Assembly (NCBI GenBank): GCA_000149265.1
Contig: CH003349.1
Location: 27,281-91,280, forward strand
Direction: 5' to 3'
Length of the DNA: 64,000 nucleotides
Source: Ciona savignyi
Taxonomy: Eukaryota; Chordata; Ascidiacea; Phlebobranchia; Cionidae
Below, piece by piece: positions 1 through 15,100 of this stretch (position 1 is its first letter; every line of letters begins with the position of its first letter). The notes beneath the pieces are model-generated. The model had not been told where the DNA came from, did no database searches, and worked only from the letters and a program-made list of their open reading frames with translations. The position numbers and the translations under genes were made by a program.

Positions 1-8
1 CCACTTAC

Positions 9-112
9 CAGTATATCCTGGGTCGCAGTCGCATGTGTACTTGTTGATGCCATCAATGCACTGACCGTGCTGACAAGGACTCGACGCACATTCTTGGATG
101 TTGATTTCACAA
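9..112 (-). CDS. Notch: Notch exon 15: EGF17 (last exon in the window)
   Basis: Encodes [18 protein letters not shown] and then GYTG before the donor GTAAGTGG at 1-8. Like vertebrate repeat 17 it is short between cysteines 2 and 3. Later exons lie outside the window. Confidence 0.9.
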
Positions 113-3100
113 CTGAGGATTCGGTTATTTTAAAAACCCGAGCAAAAAATTGTGAACAGGAATTTCAATTTTGAATTTTAGGGACCTTATTGATCTCTAG
201 TAAAATTGGCTGGCCGGTTAGTCCGGCGGTCAAGTGCGTCAACTTGGTTGCAGGTGCGAAAATGCTTGCTAGCTAGTTGGTTGTGTCCTTGGGCAAGGCA
301 CTTTACGGACATTTCCTGGGTTCAACCAAATTGAAGGAACGTGTCTATCATATAAACACACTGCAATAGCTTTGGTAACCTGACGGTGGGCGCAAATACC
401 AATACATACATTAGTAGAACTAAGGACTATTAAGGCACCAATAACACCTTATATAGATTAATTTAAAGACTTGAAAACATTCATAAAAATCAAAGTATTT
501 CGATTCTTACTTGGTTCCTGAGGTGCCAAGGGGGCAGTCACACGAGTAAGATGCCACGAGGTCGTGGCAAGTGCCACCGTTTTGGCATGGCGTGGAGTCA
601 CACTCGTTGATTGGACTGTCGCACAGCGATCCACCGTAACCCAACTGACAGTTGCAAGTGTATCTACGAGGTTGTCGGAATATGTTAGGTGACTGTGTGG
701 ACTTCATATAGGAATACTGCTAGGGATGACCATTCCAGAACCAAGATTCAAATTCGATTTGAATAAAAAATGATTCGAAATTATTTTTTGATTGTTCTGA
801 TTAAAATGAAGTGTTCAGTGGAACAAAATAAGTTTTATAAATATAAATTGAATATAATTTAAGATGTTTAGTAGAAATAGTTTTTTTTTATCTGATAGTG
901 ATGATAAATATAACTAAAATTACAATAATTCTATTAAACAAACAGGCAATTTTATTTTTCCTACTTAAATAAGTAAGAAAAATGTTTTATGCTTTGCATT
1001 TTTATTTCAGTGGTTCAAATTTCTCAAAAGTACTGATTTTAGAAGAATTCTGGAAACCAAACTGATTCGTATAACGACATCCCTAATTGCCGCATATCAG
1101 TACAAAAATAATCCAACACCACTTGTATGTTGCACAAGATTGGAAAATAAAACACAAGAAATCTTTCATGGCTGGACAACAAATGTCAAATTTTTCCAAG
1201 CGTTAAAAAATGGTCTCAAAATTCTTATCGATAAAATTCCTACCGGTTAATCCCGTCTACGCATGTCCCGTAGTGACAAGGTGACGTGGCGCAGTCGTCA
1301 ATGTCGTTCTCGCAGTTTTTACCGTCGTAACCTGAAAATGGGATAAAAACAGTTGTATCGTACTGTTTTCCGGATTAATATTTTTGTAAAAAAGTGGGCA
1401 GGTTACAATTTTAGGACAGACAGATCCTTTACTCATTTTTTTATATTAAATCCTTTTTTGAGTTAAAACATATTTATTTTTTGACTTCAACAATATCTGA
1501 AGAAAGAATATCAAAAAAGGAAATTCAAAAAAGCGTAAATTTCTTGAGAGTGGAAATTGGCACCTACCTGCTTTGCACACACAAGAGTAGTCATTGACTC
1601 CATCCACACATTGAATGTGGTTCTGACATGGGGTGGAAGCACAGTCGTTTATGTTGATTTCGCAATTCTTTCCTGTGTAGCCTAAAAAAGGAGATTTTTT
1701 TAAAAATGTGAAATTAGCGAAACTAAGCAACAAGATATAAATTACTAGACATCACGATTTCCTATAGCGTCAGCTACTGAACATGTCAATAAAATTTTAG
1801 TTTCAGTATTTGACTTCTACGATCTTGCTGCTTAACATATCCATGCTTAAATTTGAGAATAAAAGATCAAAACAGCATAGTACCTGCTGCGCAGTTGCAA
1901 GTGTATGAATTGATATGGTCGATGCATTCGCCACCATAGTCGCAAGGGTTGGCACTACATTCGTTGATTTCTTCACTGCAGGTCATACCGGTGTAACCTA
2001 CGCAAAGTATTATTATTGTTTATCGTTCACAAATCCAATGAAGAACGCTTGGGAGGCCACAGCCCATTATTCCACCGCCAGGGAGATATCATGGATCCAG
2101 CATGTAAGGATACAACTCTAAGTTTATGCTTGTGTCCTTCTGTCAATTTATTGTATACATATAAAAGACCAAATTTTCAGTGTCTGTTTAAGCGATATTC
2201 ATACACACCGTTCATGGAATTATAAGTGAATAAAAGTTGCACTCACCAGGCATGCAAAGGCAGAGGAATTTCCCGATCTTGTCGAGGCAAGTTGCGTCGT
2301 TGACGCACGGGTTCGATTCACATTCGTTGATGTTTACCTCACAACGGGGTCCTGTAAATCCAGGGGCGCATTGACACTCGTACGTGCCCGGAAGGTTCTG
2401 GCAAGTACCCCCATATTCACAGGGGTTTGTTCCTGCATTAAAAAGCAAAAAATGTATCGAAAAATAAAAATTTGTTTTTTTATTATTACATAACGTCAAA
2501 GATTTTTATATTATTATTGTACATAACTAGCCGGGAAAGCTAAGAGCAGTTTATAATCATGAAATTTGAACTAAATCGAATCATTTCTGATATAACAAGT
2601 GTTTTAGTGAAAAAATGAGCAATTTCCTGCCATTAAACGACATCCACTTACCCAGGTCGCACTCGTTCAGGTCGAGTGAACAGTTGACCCCAGTGTACCC
2701 CTCGGGGCAGGTGCAGATGGCGGTTCCAGTAAGTGGGTTGATCTCGCACTGTGCCCACGCTGCACACGGAGGGGGCGTCTCTTCGCACGCGTTGTCCATG
2801 TGGCACAGAAGTCCTGGAAAAGAAAATCAGTTATAATCTGTAATTTTTTTTTTAATTGAAATTTTGTTTTTTTTCATTTTAAATTGTTTTTAATTAATTG
2901 GTATTTCTTTCTAGAACTGTAGCTGAAATATGGCAGCCGTTAGCAATTCCATCAGAATTTAATCACACATTTTGGTAATCAGATATTGTATTAACTATGT
3001 CCATTGCTAAAGAAATGTTTAATTGAGTATCTAATAGGACCACATAAGCACCAGTAACACGCAATAAGAAATAAATAGACAATTTATTATCGGATAAAAG

Positions 3101-6100
3101 ATTTTTGCTGTATGTTTTATAACAACATGTATGGTCTTGTAAATCGTCCATCCAAAACCTTGATAGCTTGCATGGAAAATTCTGGAACATTCTTAAAAAA
3201 TTCCATGATGCTGCATTCGAAATTGGATCAGTTGACAACAACAGGACGACAATGATGTTTCTATTTCCAGAGACATGTAGGCAGTCGAGTAACCGCAACC
3301 AGTTACCACTACAAGCGGTGGCTTACGATACAGATTGCAGATTTGGGCGGCAAACTTGTTAAGGAAACGTATCGCACTAATTGGCCAATTTAGGAAGCGT
3401 CACGCTTGAGTCGAGATGGCCAATAGCGGAAACTGCAACATCCTTAATAGTCCAGTGCTTCCAGTTCGAATTTTCTCAAATGCTAAGAACTGCAGGCGAA
3501 AAATGAATCTGCATCACTGTATTTTTGAGTGAAACTTCATGGAAAGAGTATGGGGAAGAAAAGAATGATGGAAATAGGTCGATGATGTAAATAGCACTGT
3601 ATAAAAGAAAGCGTGTGCTACGTGATTCAGATCATTTAAGCAGAAACCAGTGCCTTCGAGTATTTGACACACGTGGTGTAAGAGAATAACAAATTGTAAG
3701 ATCTTATCGACTGAATTCTTTTAACAAATTCCCCACATACATATATAATACCGGTATACATAAGAACTCCAAATACTGCACCTAAGGCAGAACAATGGCA
3801 GTTGGAAGTGCTGCACCAAAATTTCAACATTAAAAAAATCGTAATTATTGGTTAATTATATCAAAGTATTAAGCTGTCGTTGCAGATTTAACTACTGTTA
3901 AATGCGACTCCTAAGTGATATGCAGTCGCAATCCGTTTAGAGGATTTAGTTCCCACAATTGTTTAACGGCAGATTACAATTCAAATATAAGAAACAATGC
4001 AAAGGAAGCAATCAAACTGTTGTTTCGGAGCCACTGTTAGGCAAAGTGCTGTAACTGCATAAAGCGAACACAATAGCCAACGATACAATTGGAAAACAAT
4101 TGTTTGGCAAGGATTATTGCTATTCGAAAAAAAATCCACAATTATTCTGCTATTCATATGAACCTGTTTATTAAAGACAACTATGTTTTTTAAACATTTA
4201 CATCAATCTTTTATAATGAGAGATGGCTACACGAGCTACAATTCTTGATCTGATATTTATGTTTTAAAATCTAGATCAATTATTGGAAGTTTTCAACTTT
4301 TTGATGACAAAAATATATCTATAACAATAAGTTTTACCAAAAAAAAATAGATAGCTTATCATTTTATTTTATACATTTTTAAGTTTTAAGTTATTCCAGA
4401 AAACACTACAAGGCACAATTTATTTGTCCATCCGATTAGTCATGTGGTATAGTGTGGCGCCTTTCAGCCGAAAGGTTGCAGGTACGACACTGGTTGCTAG
4501 CTAGTTGTTTAGGTCGTGGGGCAAGGCACTTAACGGACATTGCCTGAACACAGCAGATTAATGGGGTATACCACACAAACACACTGCAATAACTCCGGTA
4601 ACCCGACGATGGGCGCGAGGTGATCTGGCGATTGTCCGTGTGTTAACCCCCTTGGTTTTCCCATTCACAGGAATAAACAAAATTATCCTATCCTATCATA
4701 TTGCTCACCAGTTTTGCCAGGTGGACAAATGCATTTAAAAGTTCCGACGTAATCCACACAGGTTCCCTGGAAAAAGCAGGGTTTGCTGGCGCAATCATCC
4801 ACGTTCTCGCTGCAGTCATCTCCTGTCCACCCGTTCACACACGTACATTGGTACGAACCTGGACGAGAAAAGTTTTAAGCAAATTGCAATTTTGGTTAGG
4901 AACATTAAAAATTTTGCATTTTCTTTAAAAAATCTGCATTTAAGGATTAAGGGTAGATTTAAACATGCATATTTTCATCTTATCCACACAATAAAATGTT
5001 TACTGTTAAAATGTTTATTATAAGATTTGAAGTCTACTACTTCGGGTAACATTACAAATACCTATCCGCCACTGTATTACGGACAATACCTAGTGTATAA
5101 TTTTATAACAGATTCCAGAATATTGGAAACCATTTAAATGTTTAGGGTGATATATGTACCATAAGTAGAAAGATAAATGTTCCATAAGTAGTAGGATATA
5201 TGTACCATAAGTAAAGGAACCAACGTACTTTATGTTCAATTAAAGAGTAAAACGCAAAAAATGAAATACCAACTAGCTCTGTACTGTGATATAAATTTAG
5301 TGTTATAAATCAGTATACCTGCTTAGTTAACTTTGTCTTTAATATAATAGAGCACAGCACACTCCTACAACTAAATGTTCAAATTGAACTTACACCAAGC
5401 CAGTTTGAAATGTTGCATTGGTATTGATTTAACGTTACATCATATGATAAAGTATGAGGTTACCTTCATTAAGTCAAATTGAATGTAACCAAAGCTAAAT
5501 ACACACTTAGGCCGTGTTGCGTTAGACTGTTTATTTATAATGTGGTAAATGACTTTTAGATAACAGTTCAGTGTAAAACATAGATAGAGTTTGGTCATGA
5601 TTTTATGTAGTTCCACAACAAAACAACAAAATATCTGTGTACTTGTAAATTAATGATAATCCTGGAAATTTACAAAACTAAATTTAACTAAAGTATTATT
5701 GGAATGGCCTAATGCTTAATTCTTGGATTAAAAGGTTGCTAAAAAAATTAACCCTTTCTTTCCAGGAAATGTATATTTCATTATTAACTGTAATTGTGCG
5801 AAACATCTCTGTATAAAACAACTACATGGTTACTAACAGTGATGAAGTTAAACAGGCAAGTAAACTCTTAAAAAGAGGAACATTTGAAATAAACTACTCA
5901 CCTTCTGTGTTAACACATGTCCCACCATTCAGACATGCAGTTGGATTGAGCATACATTCATCCACATCTACATCACATGTTGCACCTGTGAAGAAACTGA
6001 TTAGAACTGGTTCAAACTGGTAAGATCTGTTCGGCCGTGTGGCCGAATCATTAATGCGACCGATACATATACCGACTTCTATACAAAAAACGGTCCTTGT

Positions 6101-9100
6101 GACGAGCCCATTATGGGTTCGAAACTTGGCGCAGTAAAAAAAAATAAAAAAAACTGGTAAGATCTAAAACTAGTTAGAACTGGCTTAAACTAGTAGGATC
6201 AACGATGAAGTTCTGCAGCACATTAAATAAACGATGATCATATTGCAGTGTGTATACCGGTTAATTGAAGTCAAATTTTTGATGGTTTCTTACGAATTTA
6301 CTGAATAAAGCCACTGCCCGGTATGTGGCTTACCAAGCTCGCAACTGCTCAGGCTAATGAATCTACTTCTACCAAGCAATTGCAGTCAGGATCTTAACCC
6401 TTGTAAAATATGTGATAGAACCAAGTAAGCAGAGAAACAACTAGCCAAGTACCAAGTAAGCAGAGAAACAACTAGCCAAAAATCTTCAGGACATCGCATA
6501 GGAAACTTTTTACCTGTCCATCCGCCTGTGCACTGACACAAGGCAGAATTAGCTTGATCAATACAAGTAGCGCCATTGTGGCATGGATCACCCTCACAGT
6601 CATCAATGTCGATCTCACAATTGACCCCTTCAAATCCTATCGACAAACACAAGGTTTAAGCAACGTCGATCGATGGGTTAAAATTGGTGGTTTGAGCTGG
6701 ATTTTTTGTCAATTATGAGTGTCAGCGTAAGTGCATATTTGGGTAAGTACGGTGTATGGAAATGGAAATTTGGGGTATGTATTTTAGTTTGATTTGCATT
6801 GAGCTAACAATGATATGTTAAAAAGAAACTGGGTGCAGTTTAACATATGCTACAGTTACATTTCCAACTATGCACAAGAATGGTAACAAAAAAGGCAAAT
6901 CGACGCGGTTAGATACTTGTATATATACAATATTTGTAGCTACCTGTGAATGGTAAATTTTAGACATTTACAATAAAGGCTGTGCCAAATATATTAAATT
7001 TGTATTATTTATTAACATTGTTGGCTTGGGTGATTGCCAAGACTACAGTTTCAATGACCCCACACCCCAACTCACCTGGCAAACAAACACATTGGTGTTC
7101 AGTAGTCGACTTCTCAACGCAGGTTCCGCTATTCACGCAGGGGTCAGGTGTGCACGGCGTGGAGCTTTTCCTTAGCACCTCTGACTCGCAATGTGCACCG
7201 GTGAACCCATTCGGACAAACGCAATAGTAATGGTCCTCAGCCGACTCACAAACCCCTTTGTTCTACAACAGAGAAAGTTTAGTTTTTTTAAACTGAGAAA
7301 TATAGATTCAAAAATTGATTTAGAGTTTCACACAGTTAATTGGCGTTATTTACCGCACAGATTGTACCATACTAGAGTTAAAACTTATGATTTGTGAGTT
7401 TAATTACGAAGGAATTCCAGCCTTACAATAGAGGAGCAAGAGTAGAGGTTACCCAGCAACAAAAGCGAACTCGGTTACGCTGTGTAGACCAGCTGTAACC
7501 CGACACCATCTACACCTTATTTCTGGATTCCAATCGCTTGGCAATCTTAGTGTCACTGGACTGTTGTTTTTTTTAACTTTTTGTTCGTTTTAATTTCCAC
7601 ATGCAGTAGGTTGATCAATGTGAAACGGGATATTTTTTAATTCTGATTAAAGTTTCGAAGTGTTGGAATGACTATTTTTTTTATATCGTTTATGTTATTT
7701 GTGACCACAGCTGCTGATAGCTGGCTCAAGTGCGTGTGTCGAACACAACACGCAATTAACTCGCACACTCTGGACTCCCTTTCTAGTAAGAAACGCCGCT
7801 TCAGAGAACCGGAGTGCATCGCTCTTTGTTTAAGCTCGCTCAAGCCGCTCTCCAAAATCTACTTTCCCACGCCGAGCCTGCGACGTGCGTGTGCCGGGGA
7901 TTAGCAGCGTGTGTGTGCGCACGCGGCTCGCGCATCAACGGAGCGTGAAAGCCGATGCGACGCCGTCTCACCCGCGCCTATCATCAATAAGTAATCACGC
8001 CGCAGACGATCGGGCGCTTAACAGATGCGCGACGGGGATCGGGGCTCGCTTACCCCGCCTTCCTTATGCTTTTACGACCCTCGCAAAACGCATGCAAAAC
8101 ACGATATTGCCACCGATAAAACCTAGCACGCAAAACGCCCGCATCACGATTATTCTCTTTATCTGATGAATATTTTAATGCACGGCGATTTACAAACGAC
8201 TTTCAGATGTTCCCACACACGATTATAGGCAACGCAACTTTGATCATGACAAATTCACACTAATGAATATGTGGGTAATATATCCGCAATACGAGCGAAA
8301 GGTAAAGGAATCCTATCAGAAAACGAGGGTCGACCTATACCATGTAATTATAGTCGAAAATTGAGTAGCAAAATCAACACAGTCGAATTATGCCCTTTGA
8401 AGTTCCAATATACCCTTCTTGTTGTCATTTAAATCCCTTAACAGTTATTCATTTTCCCGTCTGTAGAATTTTACTGGATAATTTGTACGCTAATACATGA
8501 AAGAGCGACTTAAAAGGATGAGATTGTACAATTTGGATGGATAACTGTCGACACAACTCATTATTCTTGTACATAAACGTTTTGGTGTAATATTAATATC
8601 AAATAAAGCAGAGTCTCAACAGAAACAATAAAAATGGGATACATTTTATTCTAATTTAACTTATAATCGTAGATTTCATTGAGTTGGAATTTGGTATATG
8701 TATTTTATTCTAATTGGGTATATGTATTTTATTCTGGGTATATCTATTTTATTGTATTTTGACATATATTAGTAGATTTCATTGAGTTGGTTTTGGCCTT
8801 GGGTATATGATTGGTAAAAAACTTCGGTGAGTTTAACCCTTACCTTGCAGATATTGCGTACAGCTCCGCACGGGCTTCGAAAGTTTTGACAAGTGGCACC
8901 GAACCAATTAGCCGTGCAGTGACAGACGAACTGCAGCGGTCGGTTCGTGCAGTTTGCGCCATTCTTGCACGGGTTCGTGTAGCAGTAGTCCACTTGATTG
9001 CATCGTGAGCCTAGAATTTACATAGAGAAGTGTAAAAATGTAAAGATAATCACTTAAGTCTGGGAAAATGTGGCAAAGTTTTGGGAAATTTGACTGACGG

Positions 9101-12100
9101 ACGTGACTTGCCCCGAAAACAGGAAACGGAAAACACAACGTCGCATTGTTGCAACCGCGATAAACTACACTAACTCTGTTTGTTTTCGGGATTACACGGG
9201 GACGAGCAAACACACAAGTACAGTCGGCTTACCGGTGAATCCCTGCTCGCAAACACACACGGCGGTGCCGGAACGGATCTCGCATTCCCCGTTGACGCAG
9301 TCCGCTTCCTCGCACGAGCTGATCGGGACCTCGCACGTCGAGCCGGTGTACGCGAACGGGCAAGCGCACATACGGACGACCTGTCCGGCCTCGATGGAAG
9401 TGTGGCATGTGCCGCCGTTAAGGCAGTGCGACGCGTCACAGGAGCTGTCGTCAACGTTGCACGTCGCGCCTCCGTACCCTGTCCGACACCTTAAAAAGAG
9501 AAATGTCGCTTAAATCAATAGAAGAAGTGAAAACTTCGGTTAAATTTCTTAATTCAGTAAAATGACAGTTTTTGTGCTACACAACAAAGTTATTTAGCCT
9601 ATTTTGTCGAGATAACAAAAGCAGACATATATAAAAAGGTGTTAGTAAAAACTAGACAGGAAAACGTGTCCTGCATGTCGAGAAACACGTGCCGCCTGTC
9701 CTATCGCATTCAATGTGTCCGAACGCTTTCAATAGAGCAGTACTTATTAAATTGGATGCGTCGGAGTTGAAATCTGGTCATGATAAAATTGGTTTAAATT
9801 AGACAGTGTTCGTGTTTCGGTCGACCTCTTTTGTGACAATAATGAGATTTTAAGTTTAAATTGGACTCGTTACTTTGGGGAGAAGTTACTAAAATTATAA
9901 AATTGAAACTAAAGTGTAAACTATATCCAAACAAAGGCATATGAATGTGAGAGAAATTTGGAGTGATTTGGTCGTCTTGTATTGGCGCAAACTTAAATAT
10001 TTACATACCCCATATTTTACTGTCCTTATGACGGAAATGTAATACAACCTATTAAATATAGAGAAAGTTAAAATCCTCTCTAAAACACATTACCGTTAGG
10101 TGGGTTAATAAGTAGTAAAATTTGATAATTTCAGTAGGGGAGTTGGTTTGTTCAGGGATTACTATGAATTTCCGTCGCTCCACATTTATGTATTTTAATG
10201 CTGTTCCTTCAATTGTTTCTATCATCGCATGGATGCGCGTTCCTTTGCTTTACGAGTTCCTGCATCGCGTATTCCCACAACGAATCGCTTCCACGCGATT
10301 AAGTACGACACGCTAAAGATATAAGGCCCCTTGGGACGGAGTGGATAGAAGGAAGGCGGGGTTCCCATGCTAATTTAGAGTCATGCATGATCGGGCGAGA
10401 ATCGTTCGATTTTGACGGATTGGAGTTATATGGAATCGGGCACAAACGCCGTATTGAAATGGGTCACGGGTTACTTAGGCCGTGACTAATAGATTTATAA
10501 CGGGGTAATGCAATTTACGTAACACGCACAATGAAACACAAACAAAGAGTCGAAAACACGAGTGGGTTCACGCGATATAGTAGAGGTTCGACCTACACAG
10601 CAACGACATCTCAAAGCCAATTTAATCAATTCTAATTCTCGTGTCACGGTTTATCGCTTGGGCTCAAGTGTCTCGCACGTGTAAGTGCGCAATAACTGCA
10701 CAAGAAGAGTCAAGTTTCAGTTCGCAATTAAGTAACCCGAGCGCTCGGGAAATTAATAAAATCGGAGTAACCTTTACCACTTTGATTTCAAGTCAACTGC
10801 TATCGAGCAGCTTTGGTTTGGAACGCGATTTCGTTTAAATCAACAACAATTCTCTAAAAGTTTGGCTTTGAATTGCGCAATTAATTGGACGACCGACCAT
10901 GGCTTTAAATACACGCTGAACCGCGGGTTAAAAAGTTCCGCAGTTTTAAATAGGTCAGATCGAAACTACCAAATGGCAAAGAATGGTGGTGATTGTCGCC
11001 ATCGTATGATAAAGTGAACTCGAAATGTGTTTTTGTAAACAGAGTAGAACTAAAAGTTCCAGTGTCGCGATAAAATTCGACTTTGAAATGGGTTTTTAAT
11101 TTACGAAACGTGCCAACCTACACCCAAGGCGAGCACTTTTATACCGGGCAAGGCGCTTCAAAAGATTTCTCTAAATCGCGCCGTTATAAAAGCGCTGTAC
11201 GAAAACTCCTCCGGGAGAATCTCCAATTACGTGGATAAGTGTCGCGTAAGCCGGCACCATCGGCAAGCACTTGCCGTCTAAACATGTGCATAACTACAGG
11301 CTTGCATAGCCGTTCATTACCAGTCTAAATTATTGATATTAAGAGCGGGGCTACCGCGTAGAAATGACCTAATAACCTGCATGCCATGAGCAAGTAACCG
11401 CTTTTAAGTCCGAGTTTATAAATAACGCATACAAGCAATCTCGGACAGCGCTACAATACGCAGCAATCAATTATGCAACCTTGCATGAAAAATTGACGCC
11501 CATTTAAAAGGTAATAGGATGCATTGCGACTTTAAAGTCAAAATATATGAATAATTTCAATTCCGGAACAAAAGTTTTTACAGGGGCCCCAAAACTTAAG
11601 CACAAAATGCACTTAAGTTATTTACGCCGTGTAACTTTAAAAAATGTTAATACAGGTAAACAGATCAAAAACCACTGCTCAAAAACATTACAAAAATAGC
11701 ACTGTGTAAGGAAAGAAGAATCGTTGGTTTTAATGGCATTCGTGAGCTCCCAGTGCGCATTGCAGAGGAATTTCTATCCTACGTTATTGGCTAGTGAGGT
11801 GCACGTGTTGAATTCCCCTGTGCGTGGAAATACAGAGCAATCCCAGAGGCAATTACGGGGAACTTTACTGACTATATACAATGCGATACGTCCGACTTGG
11901 AGAAAACGATTATATAACTTAAACGCAGTCTAGCATCAACTTTAACTTGATGGGTGTCGGTAATTTTTTTTATATTTTTGATAGTTTTAGAACATCTTTT
12001 CACATTTTGCCGATTTTAGAATCTATTTTTTAAATATTTAAAAAGTTTATTGTTTTACATTTTTAAAATGATTTTTATTACAATTTTTATGGTTTTAGAA

Positions 12101-15100
12101 GATTTTTACGGAATCCGTAATCCGCATGTTGTATTGATAATCACAAAATAAACGCATGACGCGTTCTTTTTAAGTGCATGACAAAATACTATTTACAGGC
12201 CGCGCTGCCACTGCTAAGCATCATATATTTCTAACAGACCGTGTGTGGTTGTCAAATTTGGCGCGACCAAAACGTCAGACGTTCCAATACACAAGACCGG
12301 TTTTTCACACACTTTAATCGCAGCAAAATCTAGCGAACGCGTTTTATTACAGGGCTTAGAATAAGACGCTTAAGTCCCTGTTGCACGTAAAAATGAGCGC
12401 AGAATTGGGGGCCGATACGTGTCGGGATTAAAAGCCGACACAAGTTATGTTATAAAGTGGCGAAAAGACCGTCGGGCAACTGCAAATGTTTGGAAAAAGA
12501 ATCCGAAAACGTGTTACGGTGCCGTTGTTAATCTTTTCTGACGAAACAATGACACTTGTGCAGTAAACAAACGCGGTAAATAACACGTGCAAAATACCAC
12601 GATTAAATGGAAATCCGGTCCGTCGCGCTGTCCGACACGGTTGTTAATACGAAAACAAGCGATTGTTTATGCTTGCAGCGGGTATTATAGCATGGGCGGT
12701 TTGTGTTTTTAGGGATCTCTAAAAAAGTAGGGATAAGACCATGTTTTAGGTGGAGTTTGGCTTCGTGGACCGCTTATAGGTGAACTTCGTGCTACGGGCA
12801 CTGTGCGGTATCTTCTCCAACACAAACACACTGCGGACGGGCGCACCTCTAAACCGAGTCTTCCCACGATATTTAGCGTGGCCGAGGATCTTGATTAGCT
12901 TTATAATTTGCCTGGGAGGTCGCCGGATTCTAGTCGCTACGTCACAGCACTGTTTATTAGCGCATAGCGCGTGAAACGTGGTGAAGATGTAATCCGTCGA
13001 AAGCAGAGAAAACACACAACTTGATAGGATTGAGAACAACACACAACAAACTGAAGACCAACTTTATTGCGTTGTAACAATGTACACTTTCCGTTAACGT
13101 GGAAAACAAACATGATTATACGGCCTTTCACCTTTAGGTTGGACAAAACGGTACCACTGGAGAACTTTTAAATATGGAATGGCCAGTTTCAGGAAGTGGT
13201 TATATACAGACGAATTGATATTTAATCGCGAACGCACTTTAAAACATATCTTTTATTTCACACGTAAGTGGTTTTCGAAGTGGTGTGGCACCTCGCACAT
13301 ACGGAAATGACTGAATAAAAAGGTCATAGACTACGGCGGGACGGGTTGATGTAAACACTCCCGAAAAAGATGTGACTTGAAACGCGATATGTCGCGGTAT
13401 TGCGTCGGAGAGCCCTCGCGACAGGCAGGCGTACGTAATTAAAATTGTCAAGATAAACCTAAACTTCAAGTTGACGACGATAAGCAATCGAGTTAAAAAT
13501 AGTGCTTTGAGATGACTTTAGCGTGTTTAGATGAAGAATACTGGGTAAATATGGAAATACACCGGCCCAAAATTATATTTGTTGGTTAAAAATACGCAAC
13601 GTTATGTACATACAACAATATCAACACAAAACACCTTTAATTCTGCCCAAGAACATTAGCAATAAATCATGTCGCGTTTAAAGTTATTCCGTGTTTTGAT
13701 TACAGGCTTTTGCCCGGTCGGAGGATAATAGCGCGGTGTTCAGTCGGCTTTAGAATATAATTGCGGTTTAGGGTGGACGGATAAGAGCGCTGGTTTATTT
13801 ACACAAGCTAGAATGTGTGTATGGCTGGCTAGCGGTTGAGCCGGTGTATGACCAAATCACATTCGAGCGAGGCGGCAAAAATAACAGCGGAGAAACACAA
13901 AAGGCCGAAACCGGTCTCCACTTGATCACGGTGGGGGTCCTAGGAACGCGCGGTACCACTAAGCCCACCGCCGTCCCGAAAGGGCGATGGAGTGAGATCG
14001 GCTACCTCCAGGAAGAAAAAGCTTTAAAAGTTATCCGAGTGTGTAAGGTCGCCTCTTTCCGTGGCTTATCGCCTCACATCTGCCACTTAGGCGAGAAGCG
14101 GCAACGAAGCGTCAAAAACCGAAGCACCTGCACCGCTTTAAACGAATTACAGCGAGTTTTCAGGGCGAGGAAATACTGCCCTTACACGCAAATCGCTTAC
14201 TGTTTGTTTATAATTACTACTAAAAGGAGGGACATCGGTCAAACCCACGACAGAAACAAAAGTGGCAATTTCCAGCGCTTTCTAAGAAACAAACAAGGGA
14301 CACCAATTCATCCGCTAATCACCCGCACGCCCTTAATTGAAAGCTATTTCGTATAATTACCTATAACTGTTAATGGATAATAAACTTCAGATCTTTGGGC
14401 AAGTTACCAAATCGTCAAGAATAAGATTAGAATGAGCTTTAACCCCCGGGCTAAGTTTGTTGCGTTTACACATAGGTATTTTAATTCGATAAAATCTTTA
14501 AATGCTTGATAAAATGTTTTGACGTAAACCATAGAAAATATATTGTATTTTACGGGTGTCATTACGTTCTGAATTTACAAAAAAAACATGACCTACAGTT
14601 TGATGAAATTAAATTAGAGTATCGACAGAGACAGGTAACAACTAAGTGACAGTTTCGACAAGCACGAACATTTTGACATTAACTGAAAAGCGGAATCTTT
14701 GCGACGGATGCAGCGTCTACGGTTTACGCCATCCGTTCCCACGCGTGTGGCGGGAATGGAAAACATTGCAGATGACAATGGTGATAGTTACGTCACCGCA
14801 GTAGTCACGCTTGGGCGATTATCGCGTGCTGTACAGGTGTAGGGGGGTTGGGTGGAGATTTGTTGCAAATATCGGGAATCGGGTGTCGCTGGGTTTGATA
14901 AACAAAAGGTGACGCGTTACACGAAACATCGCCAGGGTCGAATGGGTGGAAGGGTGGTCGTTCACACATACACACGTTCATACAATTTTTAGATATTGTT
15001 TAAGCGAAACTTTTAAATTTGTGAAAACTGTTAAATTTGTCAAAACGTAGGTTTTTAGCTGTTCGGTGTTTGAAACGGTGAAAAAACATATCGTTGGAAT

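Noticed and set aside
7668..8166. Overlapping open frames in the CpG-rich intron block
   Set aside because: Compositional; no family resemblance and overlapping frames on both strands.
13817..14356. 179-codon open frame in Notch intron 2
   Set aside because: Begins with GTG, shows no domain or repeat, no splice context, and lies in GC-shifted intronic DNA where stop codons are rarer by composition.
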